From NCBI GenBank assembly GCA_022793335.1, contig JAAWCQ010000003.1:53326-117325 (forward strand): a stretch of 64,000 nucleotides of DNA. The letters are read 5' to 3'. Positions 29,201 through 37,158 of this stretch are shown here, in pieces. The stretch comes from Clostridia bacterium. Its GTDB lineage: Bacteria > Bacillota > Clostridia > Christensenellales > UBA1242. The notes below the pieces were generated by a model. The model made no database searches. It was not told the DNA's origin and saw only the letters and a program-made list of their open reading frames with translations. A program made the position numbers and the translations under genes. Numbering within the stretch: position 1 is the stretch's first letter; every line of letters begins with the position of its first letter.

Positions 29201-29685
29201 GCGAATATAATTTGGGTGGTATAATAGGCTATTATAATGGCACTATTACAACTGAAGACTTCATCGCAATTGAAAATAGTTATTCAAAAAGTAATATTTC
29301 TGGTGAAATGTACATCGGCGGTATCTTGGGCGGTGCAAATGCAAGTGTAATGAAAATTATAGCTTGTGGCTATAAAGGTGATATTATTGGTGGCGATTTC
29401 ATGGGGCTTATTATCGGTCAAGTAAACAATAATATCAAAGGCTCTATAAACAACTGCTTTGCAAAATCTTCTGTTTGGAGTGCTATGGATATAGAAAATG
29501 TTGTGGTAAATAATTCAATTTATGAAATCGAGGGCATACAAAAGAATTTTACAGGAAGTGACTTTTCGGCTTGGATTGTTACTGCTTCTGGGCAGCCGCT
29601 GCCGGATGGACTTTCGTGGCTTGCAAGAGGAAATAAAGGCATAACAACAGAAGACCTTGTAAAATGGGGCTTTGAGCAATATTAA
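26296..29685 (+). CDS. Giant InlB-repeat/GLUG surface protein with DUF6273-like N-terminal domain
   Basis: 1,129 residues with an AGAAGGAGG ribosome binding site. Order: signal peptide (about 1-36, ending IKQTEA); a domain (about 75-415) with FGGLDWQVVYLS, IWLPSISE, YTYSWTRSAFLD and LAVRPALHFNL, which matches the DUF6273 pattern; InlB B/Flg_new repeats (about 420-790) interrupted by a beta-rich insert (about 550-650); a KQTRTIDLLDNLWLPIG segment with GLUG-type repeats (about 800-1080); and the C-terminal module SAWIVTASGQPLPDGLSW. Probably an exposed adhesin or scaffold. It lacks the glycine-rich domain of the 9-16 kb paralogues, so the family keeps its C-terminal half and exchanges N-terminal domains. 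Driven by the G9 promoter at 26112. Confidence 0.85.
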   Translation: MRLLRRISVTMSCLLFALCSFLMGLQYSGIIKQTEAITSTDTISYVKVDELYNGSSFSETNLNTLLKYISGSADTTISNKATIDGMASSNTKASIIRSKTYNKTSSQDVVVRFGGLDWQVVYLSKDLSGNTIITLWLTNCKQEAWGSTTKNLGNYHGLLNGGLYSDWSANWSEDAPSSDNPSNMYGLSYIRSATLNNGGPYAAKSNAWNPGSQSTDSPFAKFTMSSVSGNVTEYLVKPANVQWQEYGQNTITYLGQSYSASNENWSSSIPNSGSYNGTSYRFYYNSSKRSYYNYAKKEENAAWKNDYIWLPSISETGDSSSHPGMWGLSNSQRKNFNGSTTDLSGTVGTINNSGVYTYSWTRSAFLDSSLYGMLLFPNGAQGDGEFVNQSLAVRPALHFNLSKAISTLVKEYTFSLDYNGGIYYDSSSSSQSGVIERGPYSFTVPVKRGYSLVGWQCTQPGYTNYFYNANADGTCRIDKVPYLGASGTKTFKAIWKANNYELTLNANSGYFDLSSDEIISNLTYGSGIERTETGGKIKGGFWAGDALYSVSFVAIKDARISLSISYDITQKTGSALYAVDFGVTKLDNSTYDYPYWTTKNLNGSTRVTFSNISAGSHVFYFYFFAPISAKFIGNNIDYEISFDLTCSSSEVKEEITKEVTYDADYGDIPTPTKNGEYIFEGWWTSATGGTKVDTTGKYNIAGDSILYAHWRPKTFSIIFYGNGGSGSMPSQSVTYDAGFVRLADNAFVKEGYTFKHWSTSRNGGEIYLENSAISNLTANLTLYAQWDTTWHLPILNRTEAFQGNGDENSPYLISSAEDLAYLSYRVKHGETFSDKYFKQTRTIDLLDNLWLPIGTDEDQHAFKGVYDGQGFLIKNLKTIDADDAYGNQIYSNVGLFGFCNSAILKNINIVSGNVYGYENVGSLVGVAHTGLIDNCRSGVNIVGYDSCGMIGRGEDVKVVGCFNYGNVTGEYNLGGIIGYYNGTITTEDFIAIENSYSKSNISGEMYIGGILGGANASVMKIIACGYKGDIIGGDFMGLIIGQVNNNIKGSINNCFAKSSVWSAMDIENVVVNNSIYEIEGIQKNFTGSDFSAWIVTASGQPLPDGLSWLARGNKGITTEDLVKWGFEQY

Positions 29686-29708
29686 ATTAAAGTTGTAAAA
29701 TTAAAAAG

Positions 29709-29737
29709 AAATCTCCAATTTTTTGGAGATTTTTTTT
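29709..29737 (+). terminator. Terminator between the surface protein and the small membrane protein
   Basis: A 10-bp stem AAATCTCCAA/TTGGAGATTT with TTTT loop and T run. The next -35 element begins only 12 bases later, so the two genes are insulated transcription units. Confidence 0.9.
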
Positions 29738-29748
29738 AATCAAAATAC

Positions 29749-29775
29749 TTGACATATTTCGGGGGGGGGTATAAT
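29749..29775 (+). promoter_or_regulatory. Putative phase-variable promoter with G9 spacer tract
   Basis: TTGACA (29749-29754), 15-nt spacer ending in G9 (29761-29769), TATAAT (29770-29775). The -10 box is the perfect consensus, but the spacer is the shortest of the five, so gain of one or two G would bring it to 16-17. Confidence 0.8.
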
Positions 29776-29796
29776 GAAAGTGGAAGGTGAGAGAAT

Positions 29797-30075
29797 ATGG
29801 AACATTTTGAAGATAATAATGGGCAAAATAGAGAAGAGAAACAAGAAGAAGTTAAAGAAATTACCATCAAAAGACCATCAAAGCTTGGAATTGGGATGCT
29901 TTTATTCTTGTTTGGAATAATTGGGCTTATTGTTGGATTGCTTTTATATCCAGTGCCACAATGTGAGTATGAACGAAAGACTTTTATTAAAGGGTGGCTT
30001 ATTGGACTTGGTGTTTTAATAGGACTTTTCGTAATCATGATTTTTGTTGGGATGATTATTTCCGCTTGCTCATAA
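29797..30075 (+). CDS. Small membrane protein under a G9 promoter
   Basis: 92 residues: a charged, Glu-rich start (about 1-27), membrane segment (about 31-53, LGIGMLLFLFGIIGLIVGLLL), the loop YPVPQCEYERKTFIKGW and a second membrane segment (about 68-90). It is the intact paralogue of the proteins at 23479 and 23949. Ribosome binding site GGAAGGTGAG; the leader is only about 15 nt. It is the one non-adhesin gene in the window with the G9 promoter, which suggests a role in the surface-protein programme, for instance at the membrane during export or anchoring. That is inference. Confidence 0.75.
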   Translation: MEHFEDNNGQNREEKQEEVKEITIKRPSKLGIGMLLFLFGIIGLIVGLLLYPVPQCEYERKTFIKGWLIGLGVLIGLFVIMIFVGMIISACS

Positions 30076-30127
30076 AAGAAATTGATGAAGATTAAATTTT
30101 ACATAAGATAAAAAATTATAAAAATTG

Positions 30128-30154
30128 CTCCAAATTATTTGGAGATTTTTTTTA
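30128..30154 (+). terminator. Terminator before ppdK
   Basis: A 7-bp stem CTCCAAA/TTTGGAG with TTA loop, followed by a T run. Confidence 0.75.
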
Positions 30155-30195
30155 AATGAGCTATACTTTAAGAGGAAATTATAAAAGGAGACTAT

Positions 30196-32820
30196 ATGAA
30201 ACAATTTGTTTATCTGTTCAAAGAAGCTAATGGAAAAGACAAGGCTCTCTTTGGTGGCAAGGGTGCAAACCTCGCTGAAATGACAAATCTTGGTATGCCT
30301 GTTCCACAGGGATTTACCATTACAACTGAGGCCTGCACTCAGTATTACAAGGATGGCAGAAAGATAAATGACCTTATCATGTCACAAATTGAATACAAGC
30401 TTTCTGAGCTTGAAAAAATGACTGGAAAAAATTTCGGAGATAAGAAAAATCCTCTTCTTGTTTCTGTTCGTTCTGGTGCAAGAGTTTCAATGCCTGGTAT
30501 GATGGATACTATTCTCAACCTTGGTCTTAATGATGAAGTTGTTGAAGGGCTTGCAAACCTTACAAAAAATCCTAGATTTGCTTATGACTCTTACAGAAGA
30601 TTTATCCAAATGTTCAGTGATGTTGTTATGCAACAAGAAAAGTCTAAGTATGAAAGAATACTTGACAAAGTTAAGGAAGAAAAGGGTGTTGAGTTTGACA
30701 AAGACCTCACTGCTGATGACCTTAAAGAAATCGTAGCTATGTTTAAAGACCTTTATAAGAAATCTCAAGGCGAGGACTTCCCTCAAGAGCCAAGAGTGCA
30801 ACTTATTGAGGCGGTAAGAGCGGTATTCCGTTCTTGGGATAACGACAGAGCCAATGTTTACAGAAGAATGCATGACATTCCATACGAATGGGGCACTGCT
30901 GTCAATGTTCAATCAATGGTATTTGGAAACATGGGCGAAACTTCTGGTACAGGTGTTGCTTTCTCTAGAAACCCTGCAACTGGTGAAAATGTTCTTTACG
31001 GAGAATATCTTATGAATGCTCAAGGCGAAGATGTTGTTGCCGGAATTAGAACACCACTGCCTATTTCAACCCTTGAAAAACAAAATCCAAAAGTATATAA
31101 AGAATTTGCAAATATTGCAAAGAAACTTGAAGAGCATAACAAAGATATGCAAGATATGGAGTTTACAATCGAAAATGGCAAACTCTATATGCTTCAAACA
31201 AGAAATGGAAAGCGTACTGCAAAAGCTGCTTTAAAAGTTGCTGTTGACCTCGTAAGCGAGGGCATGATTACTGAAAAAGAAGCTCTTATGATGCTTGATC
31301 CAAAACAGCTTGATGCTCTCTTACACCCACAATTTGAAGAAAAAGCTTTAAAGGCTGCTACTCCAATTGCTGAAGCTTTACCTGCTTCTCCTGGTGCTGC
31401 TTGTGGAAAAATTGCTTTCACAGCTGAAAGAGCAAAAGAAATGGCTCAAACTGACAAAGTTGTACTTGTAAGACTTGAAACTTCTCCTGAAGATATCGAA
31501 GGTATGGCTGTCAGCCAAGGCGTTCTCACTGCAAGAGGAGGTATGACTTCTCACGCTGCCGTTGTTGCTCGTGGTATGGGTACTGCCTGCGTTGCTGGTT
31601 GCAGTGCAATCAAATTTGCTGAAGATGAAAGCTCTTTCACTCTTGGTGGAAAAGTTTATCATGAAGGTGATGAACTCTCATTTGACGGCTCTACTGGAAA
31701 AGTTTATGATGGTCTTATCACTACTGAGCCTGCTAAGATTTCTGGCGAATTTGCCACTATCATGGAATGGGCTGATAAATATCGCGCTATGCAAGTAAGA
31801 ACAAACGCCGACAATCCAAAAGACGCTAAAAATGCGTTCAACTTTGGCGCTCAAGGTGTTGGTCTTTGCAGAACAGAACACATGTTCTTTGAAGCTGACA
31901 GAATTCCTGCAGTTAGAGAAATGATTGTTTCAACAACTGTTGAAGAGAGAAAGAAAGCTCTTGCGAAACTTCTTCCAATGCAAAGAAAAGACTTTATTGG
32001 AATTTACAAGGCAATGCAAGGTCTTCCTGTGACTATTCGTTTCCTTGACCCACCTCTTCATGAATTCCTTCCTCATGAAAACACTGAGATAAGAGAACTT
32101 GCTGAAGAAATGGGCATCACATTTGATAAACTTAAGCAAACTGTTGCTGACCTTCACGAATTTAACCCAATGATGGGTCACCGTGGTCTTAGACTTGCCG
32201 TAACTTATCCTGAAATTGCTGAAATGCAAACTCAAGCAGTCATTGAAGCTGCTATTGACGTAAATAAAGAAATGGGCTTCAAGATTGTTCCTGAAATCAT
32301 GATTCCACTTACTTGTGACTCAAAAGAGTTTAAGTATGTTCGCGATATCGTTGCTGCAAAAGCTGATGAAGTAATTGCTGCAAATGGTGCTGAGCTTACT
32401 TACAAGATTGGTACAATGATTGAAATTCCTCGTGCTGCTGTTACTGCTGATGAAGTGGCTAAATATGCTGAATTCTTCTCATTTGGTACAAACGACCTTA
32501 CTCAAATGTCTTATGGCTTCAGCCGTGACGATGCTGGTAAATTCCTTGATGTTTACTATGCTAAGAAGATTTTTGAGAGCGATCCATTTGCAAGACTTGA
32601 CCAAAATGGTGTTGGTAAACTTGTAAAAATGGCTTGCGAACTTGGAAGAAAAGCTCGCCCAGATATCAAACTTGGAATCTGTGGTGAACATGGTGGAGAC
32701 CCATCAAGTGTAGAATTCTGCCATAATGTAGGGCTCACTTATGTATCTTGCTCTCCATTCAGAGTGCCAATTGCAAGACTTGCTGCAGCTCAAGCTAATA
32801 TTAAAAATCCAAGAAGATAA
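30196..32820 (+). CDS. ppdK: Pyruvate, phosphate dikinase
   Basis: 874 residues, full length. N-terminal ATP-grasp domain (GGKGANLAEMTNLGMPVPQGF; SVRSGARVSMPGMMDT at about residue 90), central phospho-histidine domain with GGMTSHAAVVARGMG (catalytic His about residue 452) and C-terminal PEP/pyruvate barrel with GICGEHGGDP (catalytic Cys about residue 826). It interconverts pyruvate, ATP and phosphate with PEP, AMP and pyrophosphate, serving glycolysis in many anaerobes in place of pyruvate kinase. AAAGGAG ribosome binding site. Its codon choice is more uniform than its neighbours, as expected of a highly expressed enzyme. Confidence 0.97.
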   Translation: MKQFVYLFKEANGKDKALFGGKGANLAEMTNLGMPVPQGFTITTEACTQYYKDGRKINDLIMSQIEYKLSELEKMTGKNFGDKKNPLLVSVRSGARVSMPGMMDTILNLGLNDEVVEGLANLTKNPRFAYDSYRRFIQMFSDVVMQQEKSKYERILDKVKEEKGVEFDKDLTADDLKEIVAMFKDLYKKSQGEDFPQEPRVQLIEAVRAVFRSWDNDRANVYRRMHDIPYEWGTAVNVQSMVFGNMGETSGTGVAFSRNPATGENVLYGEYLMNAQGEDVVAGIRTPLPISTLEKQNPKVYKEFANIAKKLEEHNKDMQDMEFTIENGKLYMLQTRNGKRTAKAALKVAVDLVSEGMITEKEALMMLDPKQLDALLHPQFEEKALKAATPIAEALPASPGAACGKIAFTAERAKEMAQTDKVVLVRLETSPEDIEGMAVSQGVLTARGGMTSHAAVVARGMGTACVAGCSAIKFAEDESSFTLGGKVYHEGDELSFDGSTGKVYDGLITTEPAKISGEFATIMEWADKYRAMQVRTNADNPKDAKNAFNFGAQGVGLCRTEHMFFEADRIPAVREMIVSTTVEERKKALAKLLPMQRKDFIGIYKAMQGLPVTIRFLDPPLHEFLPHENTEIRELAEEMGITFDKLKQTVADLHEFNPMMGHRGLRLAVTYPEIAEMQTQAVIEAAIDVNKEMGFKIVPEIMIPLTCDSKEFKYVRDIVAAKADEVIAANGAELTYKIGTMIEIPRAAVTADEVAKYAEFFSFGTNDLTQMSYGFSRDDAGKFLDVYYAKKIFESDPFARLDQNGVGKLVKMACELGRKARPDIKLGICGEHGGDPSSVEFCHNVGLTYVSCSPFRVPIARLAAAQANIKNPRR

Positions 32821-33169
32821 TTCAAAGATTTTAATAAGCGGCGCATTACTGCGTTTGCTGAGGATATTCTCAGACATAGGTTTGAGCAGATGAAAGTGCC
32901 TAAGGCACTCTTGCATTGCTTGTTTCTAATGATTTTAAAATAGATTTTCAGTTAATACTGGAGATTTTGTATAATAAAATTTTTAAATAGAAAGTGCCTA
33001 AGGCACATAATGCACTGGTGTGCTTGGAAAATTTGATAAAATATAAATCCATAGGTGAAATGCCTGTGGGTTTTTATTTTAATTTTGTTTTTTTTGTGTT
33101 TTGAATTGTGTTATAATAAGAAAAGAGGAATTTAATTTATAAATTTTTAAACTTTTTTTAAAAAACCTA
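32821..33169. other. Intergenic region with two GTGCCTAAGGCAC palindromes
   Basis: No gene is supported here. It holds a CTGAG/CTCAG hairpin (about 32858-32873) and two copies of the 13-mer GTGCCTAAGGCAC (32896-32908 and 32994-33006), a 5-bp stem with TAA loop. A third copy lies upstream of argS at 57210. The 5' part (GCGCATTACTGCGTTTGCTGA, in parts) loosely resembles the start of the 164-bp repeat at 56828. Confidence 0.5.
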
Positions 33170-33200
33170 TTGACTCTATAGTTTGCTTTAGTGTTAAAGT
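33170..33200 (+). promoter_or_regulatory. MerR-type promoter with 19-bp spacer
   Basis: TTGACT (33170-33175), 19-nt spacer, TAAAGT (33195-33200). Overlong 19-bp spacers are the hallmark of promoters activated by MerR-family regulators, which twist the DNA to realign the boxes. It lies directly upstream of the MerR gene, which suggests autoregulation. Confidence 0.65.
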
Positions 33201-33221
33201 AAGGTTGTGAAAGGAGAAATT

Positions 33222-34232
33222 ATGATAAAAATAGGCGAGCTTTCAAAGCTTTCTGGCGTTTCAATTCAAACCATTCGATTTTATGAAGAAAAGGGATTGA
33301 TTTGTCCTGCAATGGTCGACCGTTGGACAAATTATCGCTATTATGATGAAAATAGTTTGGGGAGACTGAGCGAAATTGCCAGACTGAAAGAATTGGGGTT
33401 TTCTTTGAATGAAATTAAAGACTTAAATGAAAAAAGCATACAAGAAAAGATTGTTCAGTCAAAAGATACGATTAAAAAGCTTAAAGAAAATATTCATAAA
33501 CTTTCTTCTATTCACGCAGAGAATGGAGGAGTAAAAATGAAAAGTTTTATAAATGATGAGGCCGTAATTGGAAAATGGAAAAAGGTGGCCGTTGTCAAAA
33601 CCAAAGAAGATTTTGCAAAAAATAAATTTGAAAAAGAGGTGTATTTCCCTTTTGAAGAGTTATATTTTCTGCCAAATGGACAGGAATACTGGGTGCTTAG
33701 TTGGTCTAAAGGGGTGCTTTATGTCAATGATAGACAAATGCCTTATGAAATAATTGACGGAAAGCTGTTTGTTGGAGTTGTTGATTATTTGACAAACGAG
33801 ATTGACAATTTTGCAGTTTATGAAAAAGTGGACGATAAGATTTATACAAAAAATGAAATCAGAATAAAAGACAACACCGATATACCTTTTATTTTAGATG
33901 AAGAAGCGGTTGGTTTTTGGGATGTCGTTGATTTTGTTGAAAAGAAAGAGCAGTTTGACCCAAACAAACCATATTGGCAAGAGGATATGTTTTTGAAAAG
34001 ATATACATTTATGCCTGACGGGACTATGCTTTCAGAGTATTATACTTTTGACGATGTTGCCAAATTTGCATGGTCAAGAGGAGTGGTAATCAATAGAGAG
34101 GGGGCAACAGTAAGCGAATATCAAATTGTTGAAAAACATACCCAAAAATATATGATTGTTGAATGGAAATCGGGCGACTATATCTATGGCGGCAAAGTTA
34201 ATGGATATTATGTTTTAAAGAAAATAGGTTAA
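33222..34232 (+). CDS. MerR-family regulator with duplicated lipocalin-like C-terminal domain
   Basis: 336 residues from the ATG at 33222 (AAAGGAG upstream). Residues 1-70 form the MerR winged helix-turn-helix (MIKIGELSKLSGVSIQTIRF, then NYRYYDENSLGRL) and 71-105 the dimerisation helix. The rest contains two similar modules: EAVIGKWKKVAVV...FLPNGQEYWVLSWSKGVLY and EAVGFWDVVDFV...FMPDGTMLSEYYTF...WSRGVVI...EWKSGDYIYGGK. They look like a tandem beta-barrel ligand-binding domain of the sort seen in other sensor proteins of Firmicutes. The inducer is unknown. No transporter or enzyme gene is attached; it is monocistronic, so its targets lie elsewhere or it regulates itself only. Confidence 0.8.
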   Translation: MIKIGELSKLSGVSIQTIRFYEEKGLICPAMVDRWTNYRYYDENSLGRLSEIARLKELGFSLNEIKDLNEKSIQEKIVQSKDTIKKLKENIHKLSSIHAENGGVKMKSFINDEAVIGKWKKVAVVKTKEDFAKNKFEKEVYFPFEELYFLPNGQEYWVLSWSKGVLYVNDRQMPYEIIDGKLFVGVVDYLTNEIDNFAVYEKVDDKIYTKNEIRIKDNTDIPFILDEEAVGFWDVVDFVEKKEQFDPNKPYWQEDMFLKRYTFMPDGTMLSEYYTFDDVAKFAWSRGVVINREGATVSEYQIVEKHTQKYMIVEWKSGDYIYGGKVNGYYVLKKIG

Positions 34233-34241
34233 AAGACAACA

Positions 34242-34272
34242 AAAAAACACTAGAATTTCTAGTGTTTTTTAT
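34242..34272 (+). terminator. Terminator after the MerR-family gene
   Basis: AAAAACACTAGA paired with TCTAGTGTTTTT around an ATT loop, followed by T. Confidence 0.85.
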
Positions 34273-34332
34273 TAAAAAATAATCGACAAGTTTTACGGAT
34301 AAAGTTTATAACTTTTATTAAAGCAATCTTTT

Positions 34333-35250
34333 TTATAATTCTTTAAAGTTATCGTCAAAATTTTCTGAGCTTTTTGTTTTTAATCTTTCTGGGTCATTGA
34401 TTATTTTGGCTACCGCTGGGGCTGATAATTTTATTTTCAAATCAGTTATGAGTTTATGGTTTTTGGTATTTTCTGTTGAATTGGTAAACCACAGCAAGCG
34501 GTCTTTTCCATGCCAGTTTTTGATAGGGCGGCCAAACATTTGATTGTTTTTTAGTTTATCAAGTTTTGCAATCGCGCATTCACGCATATCAAAACTGAAA
34601 GCAATTGCATTTGAATCTACATAAGAGCATGAAGCTTTGTCAGGTACGGCAGTGGAAATGATATTTTTTTCAATAAAACCAATTACGCTTCCGCCATAAG
34701 AGGCTTTTTTGCGCACATAATAATCAAGCATGCGTTTTACTTCAGGATATTTATCTTCATCACCCAATTGATATTTATAGCCAGCAGAGCCAATTTCGCC
34801 ATAAAGCATTGCGCTGTTTAGTCCCTTTAAATAGCTTGTTGTGTAGATGATAAAACCATTTTCTTCGTCATATAAAATTGCTTCTGTATCAGTTGCATTA
34901 TCAACAAATTTTATTTGTTTTTGATAGCCAATTTTGAAGCCTTGTTGTTGCATAAGCTTAATAAACTCGTCAAAAGTCATGGATGAATGGGTTTCTTTTT
35001 TAGCTGTAAGTAGGGCATTTTTTTCTTTATTAAAAATTCCGACAAAACCAAACATGCTTAAATCATCCAGTTTGTTGTTGGTATTATGATTTTTGCCCAT
35101 TGCTTTTTCCCATTCTGCGATAGCGTCCATATTATCTATTTCTTGCATGGTTTTTCCAGCAAAAAGGTCTTTGACATAATCTCTTGTATTTTTTGGAAGA
35201 GTCAAATCGCTTGCAAGGGTTGCCATTTGTTCGAAATTATTGAAATCCAT
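34333..35250 (-). CDS. Hypothetical protein, 305 residues
   Basis: Preceded by a good ribosome binding site (AAGGAG). No signal peptide or membrane segment is visible; it appears soluble. The first 55 residues are helical and acidic, the middle carries YDEENGFIIYTTSYLKGLNSAMLYGEIGSAGYKYQLG, and the C-terminus is charged. I do not recognise the family. It lies between the MerR gene and fhs and faces the same way as fhs, but 86 bases separate them and no function can be inferred from that. Confidence 0.6.
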   Translation of the reverse strand: MDFNNFEQMATLASDLTLPKNTRDYVKDLFAGKTMQEIDNMDAIAEWEKAMGKNHNTNNKLDDLSMFGFVGIFNKEKNALLTAKKETHSSMTFDEFIKLMQQQGFKIGYQKQIKFVDNATDTEAILYDEENGFIIYTTSYLKGLNSAMLYGEIGSAGYKYQLGDEDKYPEVKRMLDYYVRKKASYGGSVIGFIEKNIISTAVPDKASCSYVDSNAIAFSFDMRECAIAKLDKLKNNQMFGRPIKNWHGKDRLLWFTNSTENTKNHKLITDLKIKLSAPAVAKIINDPERLKTKSSENFDDNFKEL

Positions 35251-35335
35251 TTAAATCTCCTTACATTGTATTATAGATTATTATATTTGCTGGGTCAATA
35301 GCGTGCAATAAAAATTCTCTTTTTTTATAACTATT

Positions 35336-36934
35336 TTATTTAAGATTGTATATTTTCATAGCATCATCCACTTTAATTTTAAAAGCGTTTGGCTCTTTGC
35401 TAAGCCCTGGCATAAGTGTCATTTTGCCTGTTTTGACAACGACAAAGCCGCTTCCGTTTTTAAGCTCTACACCGCTGACATGAAGGGTGGTATTTTGAGG
35501 AGCACCGATTAGTTTTGGGTCGTCTGAAAGAGAATATTGTGTTTTTGCCACCACAATTGGCATATTTTGGCAAAGTTTTTCGATATTTTGCATTTCCTCT
35601 TTTGCTAAACTTGAATATTCCACTTTGTCTGCACCATAGATTTTTTGTGCCAGTTTTTCTATTTTTTGGGTCAGTTTTTCATTAAGCGCATAAGGAAAGT
35701 TTGGCTTTTTTATTGGAAGAGAGGCCAGCGCTTTTGCTTTTTGTGCCAGTTTCAAAGTGCCTTTGCCGCCTTCGGCAAACTGATTGCAAATTTCGGCGTC
35801 TACTCCCATTTGTTGACATAACATTTTCACTTTATTTAAATCATCTTCGCTGTCATCATTGAAGCGGTTGATTGCAACAAGCACTCGTTGATTGAATACA
35901 GTTTGAAAATTTTCTATATGTTTTTTAAGATTTTTAAAGCCTTCTTCAAGCTCGCCCTTTTCAGAGTGGGCTTTGATTGCTTTTACGGTTGCGACAAGCA
36001 CAACAAGGGCAGGGTTAAGCTGGTTTTGTCGGCATACGATATCCATAAATTTTTCACCGCCAAGGTCGGCACCAAAGCCGCCTTCAGTTATGACAAAGTC
36101 GCCTAAAGAAAGGGCTGTTTTGGTGGCTATAACAGAGCTGCAGCCATGTGCGATATTAGCAAAAGGGCCACCATGAACAATTGCTGGGTTGCCTTCGCCT
36201 GTCTGCACGAGATTTGGCTTAATAGCTTGTGTGAGAAGGGCTGCCATTGAGTCGGTTGCGTTTAAGTCTTTTGCATAAACTGGTTTTCCTTCTTTTGAAA
36301 GTGCAACGATAATTCTGCCCAGTCTGTCTTTTAAATCTTGAAAGTCTTTGGCAAGGCAAAGCAGCGCCATAATTTCGCTTGCTGCGGTTATGACAAAACC
36401 ATCTTTGCGAGGGGTTTGATTTTTAAGAGGCTCAAGAGAAATTTCAATTTCGCGAAGGCTGCGGTCATTCATGTCCATGCAGCGCTTGAAAAATATTTGA
36501 TTTTGGTCGATATTCAATGGGTTGCCATGAAAGATAGAATTGTCAAGCATTGCGCAGAGCAGGTTGTTTGCGCTTGTTATTGCATGCATATCGCCTGTAA
36601 AATGCAGATTTATTTCGTTGCTTGGCTCAATTACAGCCTTTCCGCCGCCTGTTGCGCCGCCTTTTATTCCAAATACTGGGCCAAGAGATGGCTCTCTTAA
36701 TGAAAGGACAGCTTTGCTTTTAAGCAGGTTTAAAGCGTCGCAAAGTCCGATTGAAACGGTGGTTTTGCCTTCGCCCGAAGTGGTTGGTGTCATTGCGCTT
36801 ACCAAAATCAGTTTGCCGTTTGAGTTTTGTTTGTAAAGGTCGGCTCTGTCAATTTTGGCCATATATTTGCCATATAATTCAATATCATCTTCATTTAAGC
36901 CAATTTTTCTTGCTATATCAATTATTTTCTGCAT
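35336..36934 (-). CDS. fhs: Formate-tetrahydrofolate ligase
   Basis: 532 residues, slightly shorter than the usual 555-560. P-loop region TPTTSGEGKTTVSIGL, the REPSLGPVFGIKGGATGGG motif and INLHFTGDMHAITSANNLL are all present. It makes 10-formyl-THF from formate, THF and ATP, feeding purine synthesis, Fmt (19480) and, where present, acetogenic carbon flow. AGGTG ribosome binding site. It has its own promoter and is monocistronic. No tetrahydrofolate riboswitch was recognised in the short leader. Confidence 0.96.
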   Translation of the reverse strand: MQKIIDIARKIGLNEDDIELYGKYMAKIDRADLYKQNSNGKLILVSAMTPTTSGEGKTTVSIGLCDALNLLKSKAVLSLREPSLGPVFGIKGGATGGGKAVIEPSNEINLHFTGDMHAITSANNLLCAMLDNSIFHGNPLNIDQNQIFFKRCMDMNDRSLREIEISLEPLKNQTPRKDGFVITAASEIMALLCLAKDFQDLKDRLGRIIVALSKEGKPVYAKDLNATDSMAALLTQAIKPNLVQTGEGNPAIVHGGPFANIAHGCSSVIATKTALSLGDFVITEGGFGADLGGEKFMDIVCRQNQLNPALVVLVATVKAIKAHSEKGELEEGFKNLKKHIENFQTVFNQRVLVAINRFNDDSEDDLNKVKMLCQQMGVDAEICNQFAEGGKGTLKLAQKAKALASLPIKKPNFPYALNEKLTQKIEKLAQKIYGADKVEYSSLAKEEMQNIEKLCQNMPIVVAKTQYSLSDDPKLIGAPQNTTLHVSGVELKNGSGFVVVKTGKMTLMPGLSKEPNAFKIKVDDAMKIYNLK

Positions 36935-36969
36935 TTTTCACCTCGCAAACTTAAATCTTTTGTAATTTA

Positions 36970-36998
36970 AGTATATTATTTAAGCCCTATTTTGTCAA
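36970..36998 (-). promoter_or_regulatory. Promoter of fhs
   Basis: On the minus strand: TTGACA (36998-36993), 17-nt spacer, TATACT (36975-36970). The leader to the start codon is about 30 nt. Confidence 0.75.
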
Positions 36999-37123
36999 CT
37001 TTAAATGGCGCACTAGGTATTTGTTTGAGATAAAATTATTTGTGCTTATTTGAATTAAATTGTCGGCTTATAAATGTGATGAAAAAAAGAGGTGTCAAAT
37101 TACAAAAAAGTGCTTTTAAAAAT

Positions 37124-37152
37124 TTGCTTATTTGAGAGGGAAATGTTAAAAT
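37124..37152 (+). promoter_or_regulatory. Promoter of dusB giving a leaderless or near-leaderless mRNA
   Basis: TTGCTT (37124-37129), 17-nt spacer, TAAAAT (37147-37152). The dusB ATG begins six bases after the -10 box, where transcription would start. Confidence 0.55.
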
Positions 37153-37158
37153 ATAACC

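Noticed and set aside
35888-36836. Plus-strand frames opposite fhs
   Set aside because: Antisense shadows of a fully conserved fhs gene, without ribosome binding sites.
36935-36970. Tetrahydrofolate riboswitch upstream of fhs
   Set aside because: The promoter lies only about 35 bases before the start codon, too short for the riboswitch.
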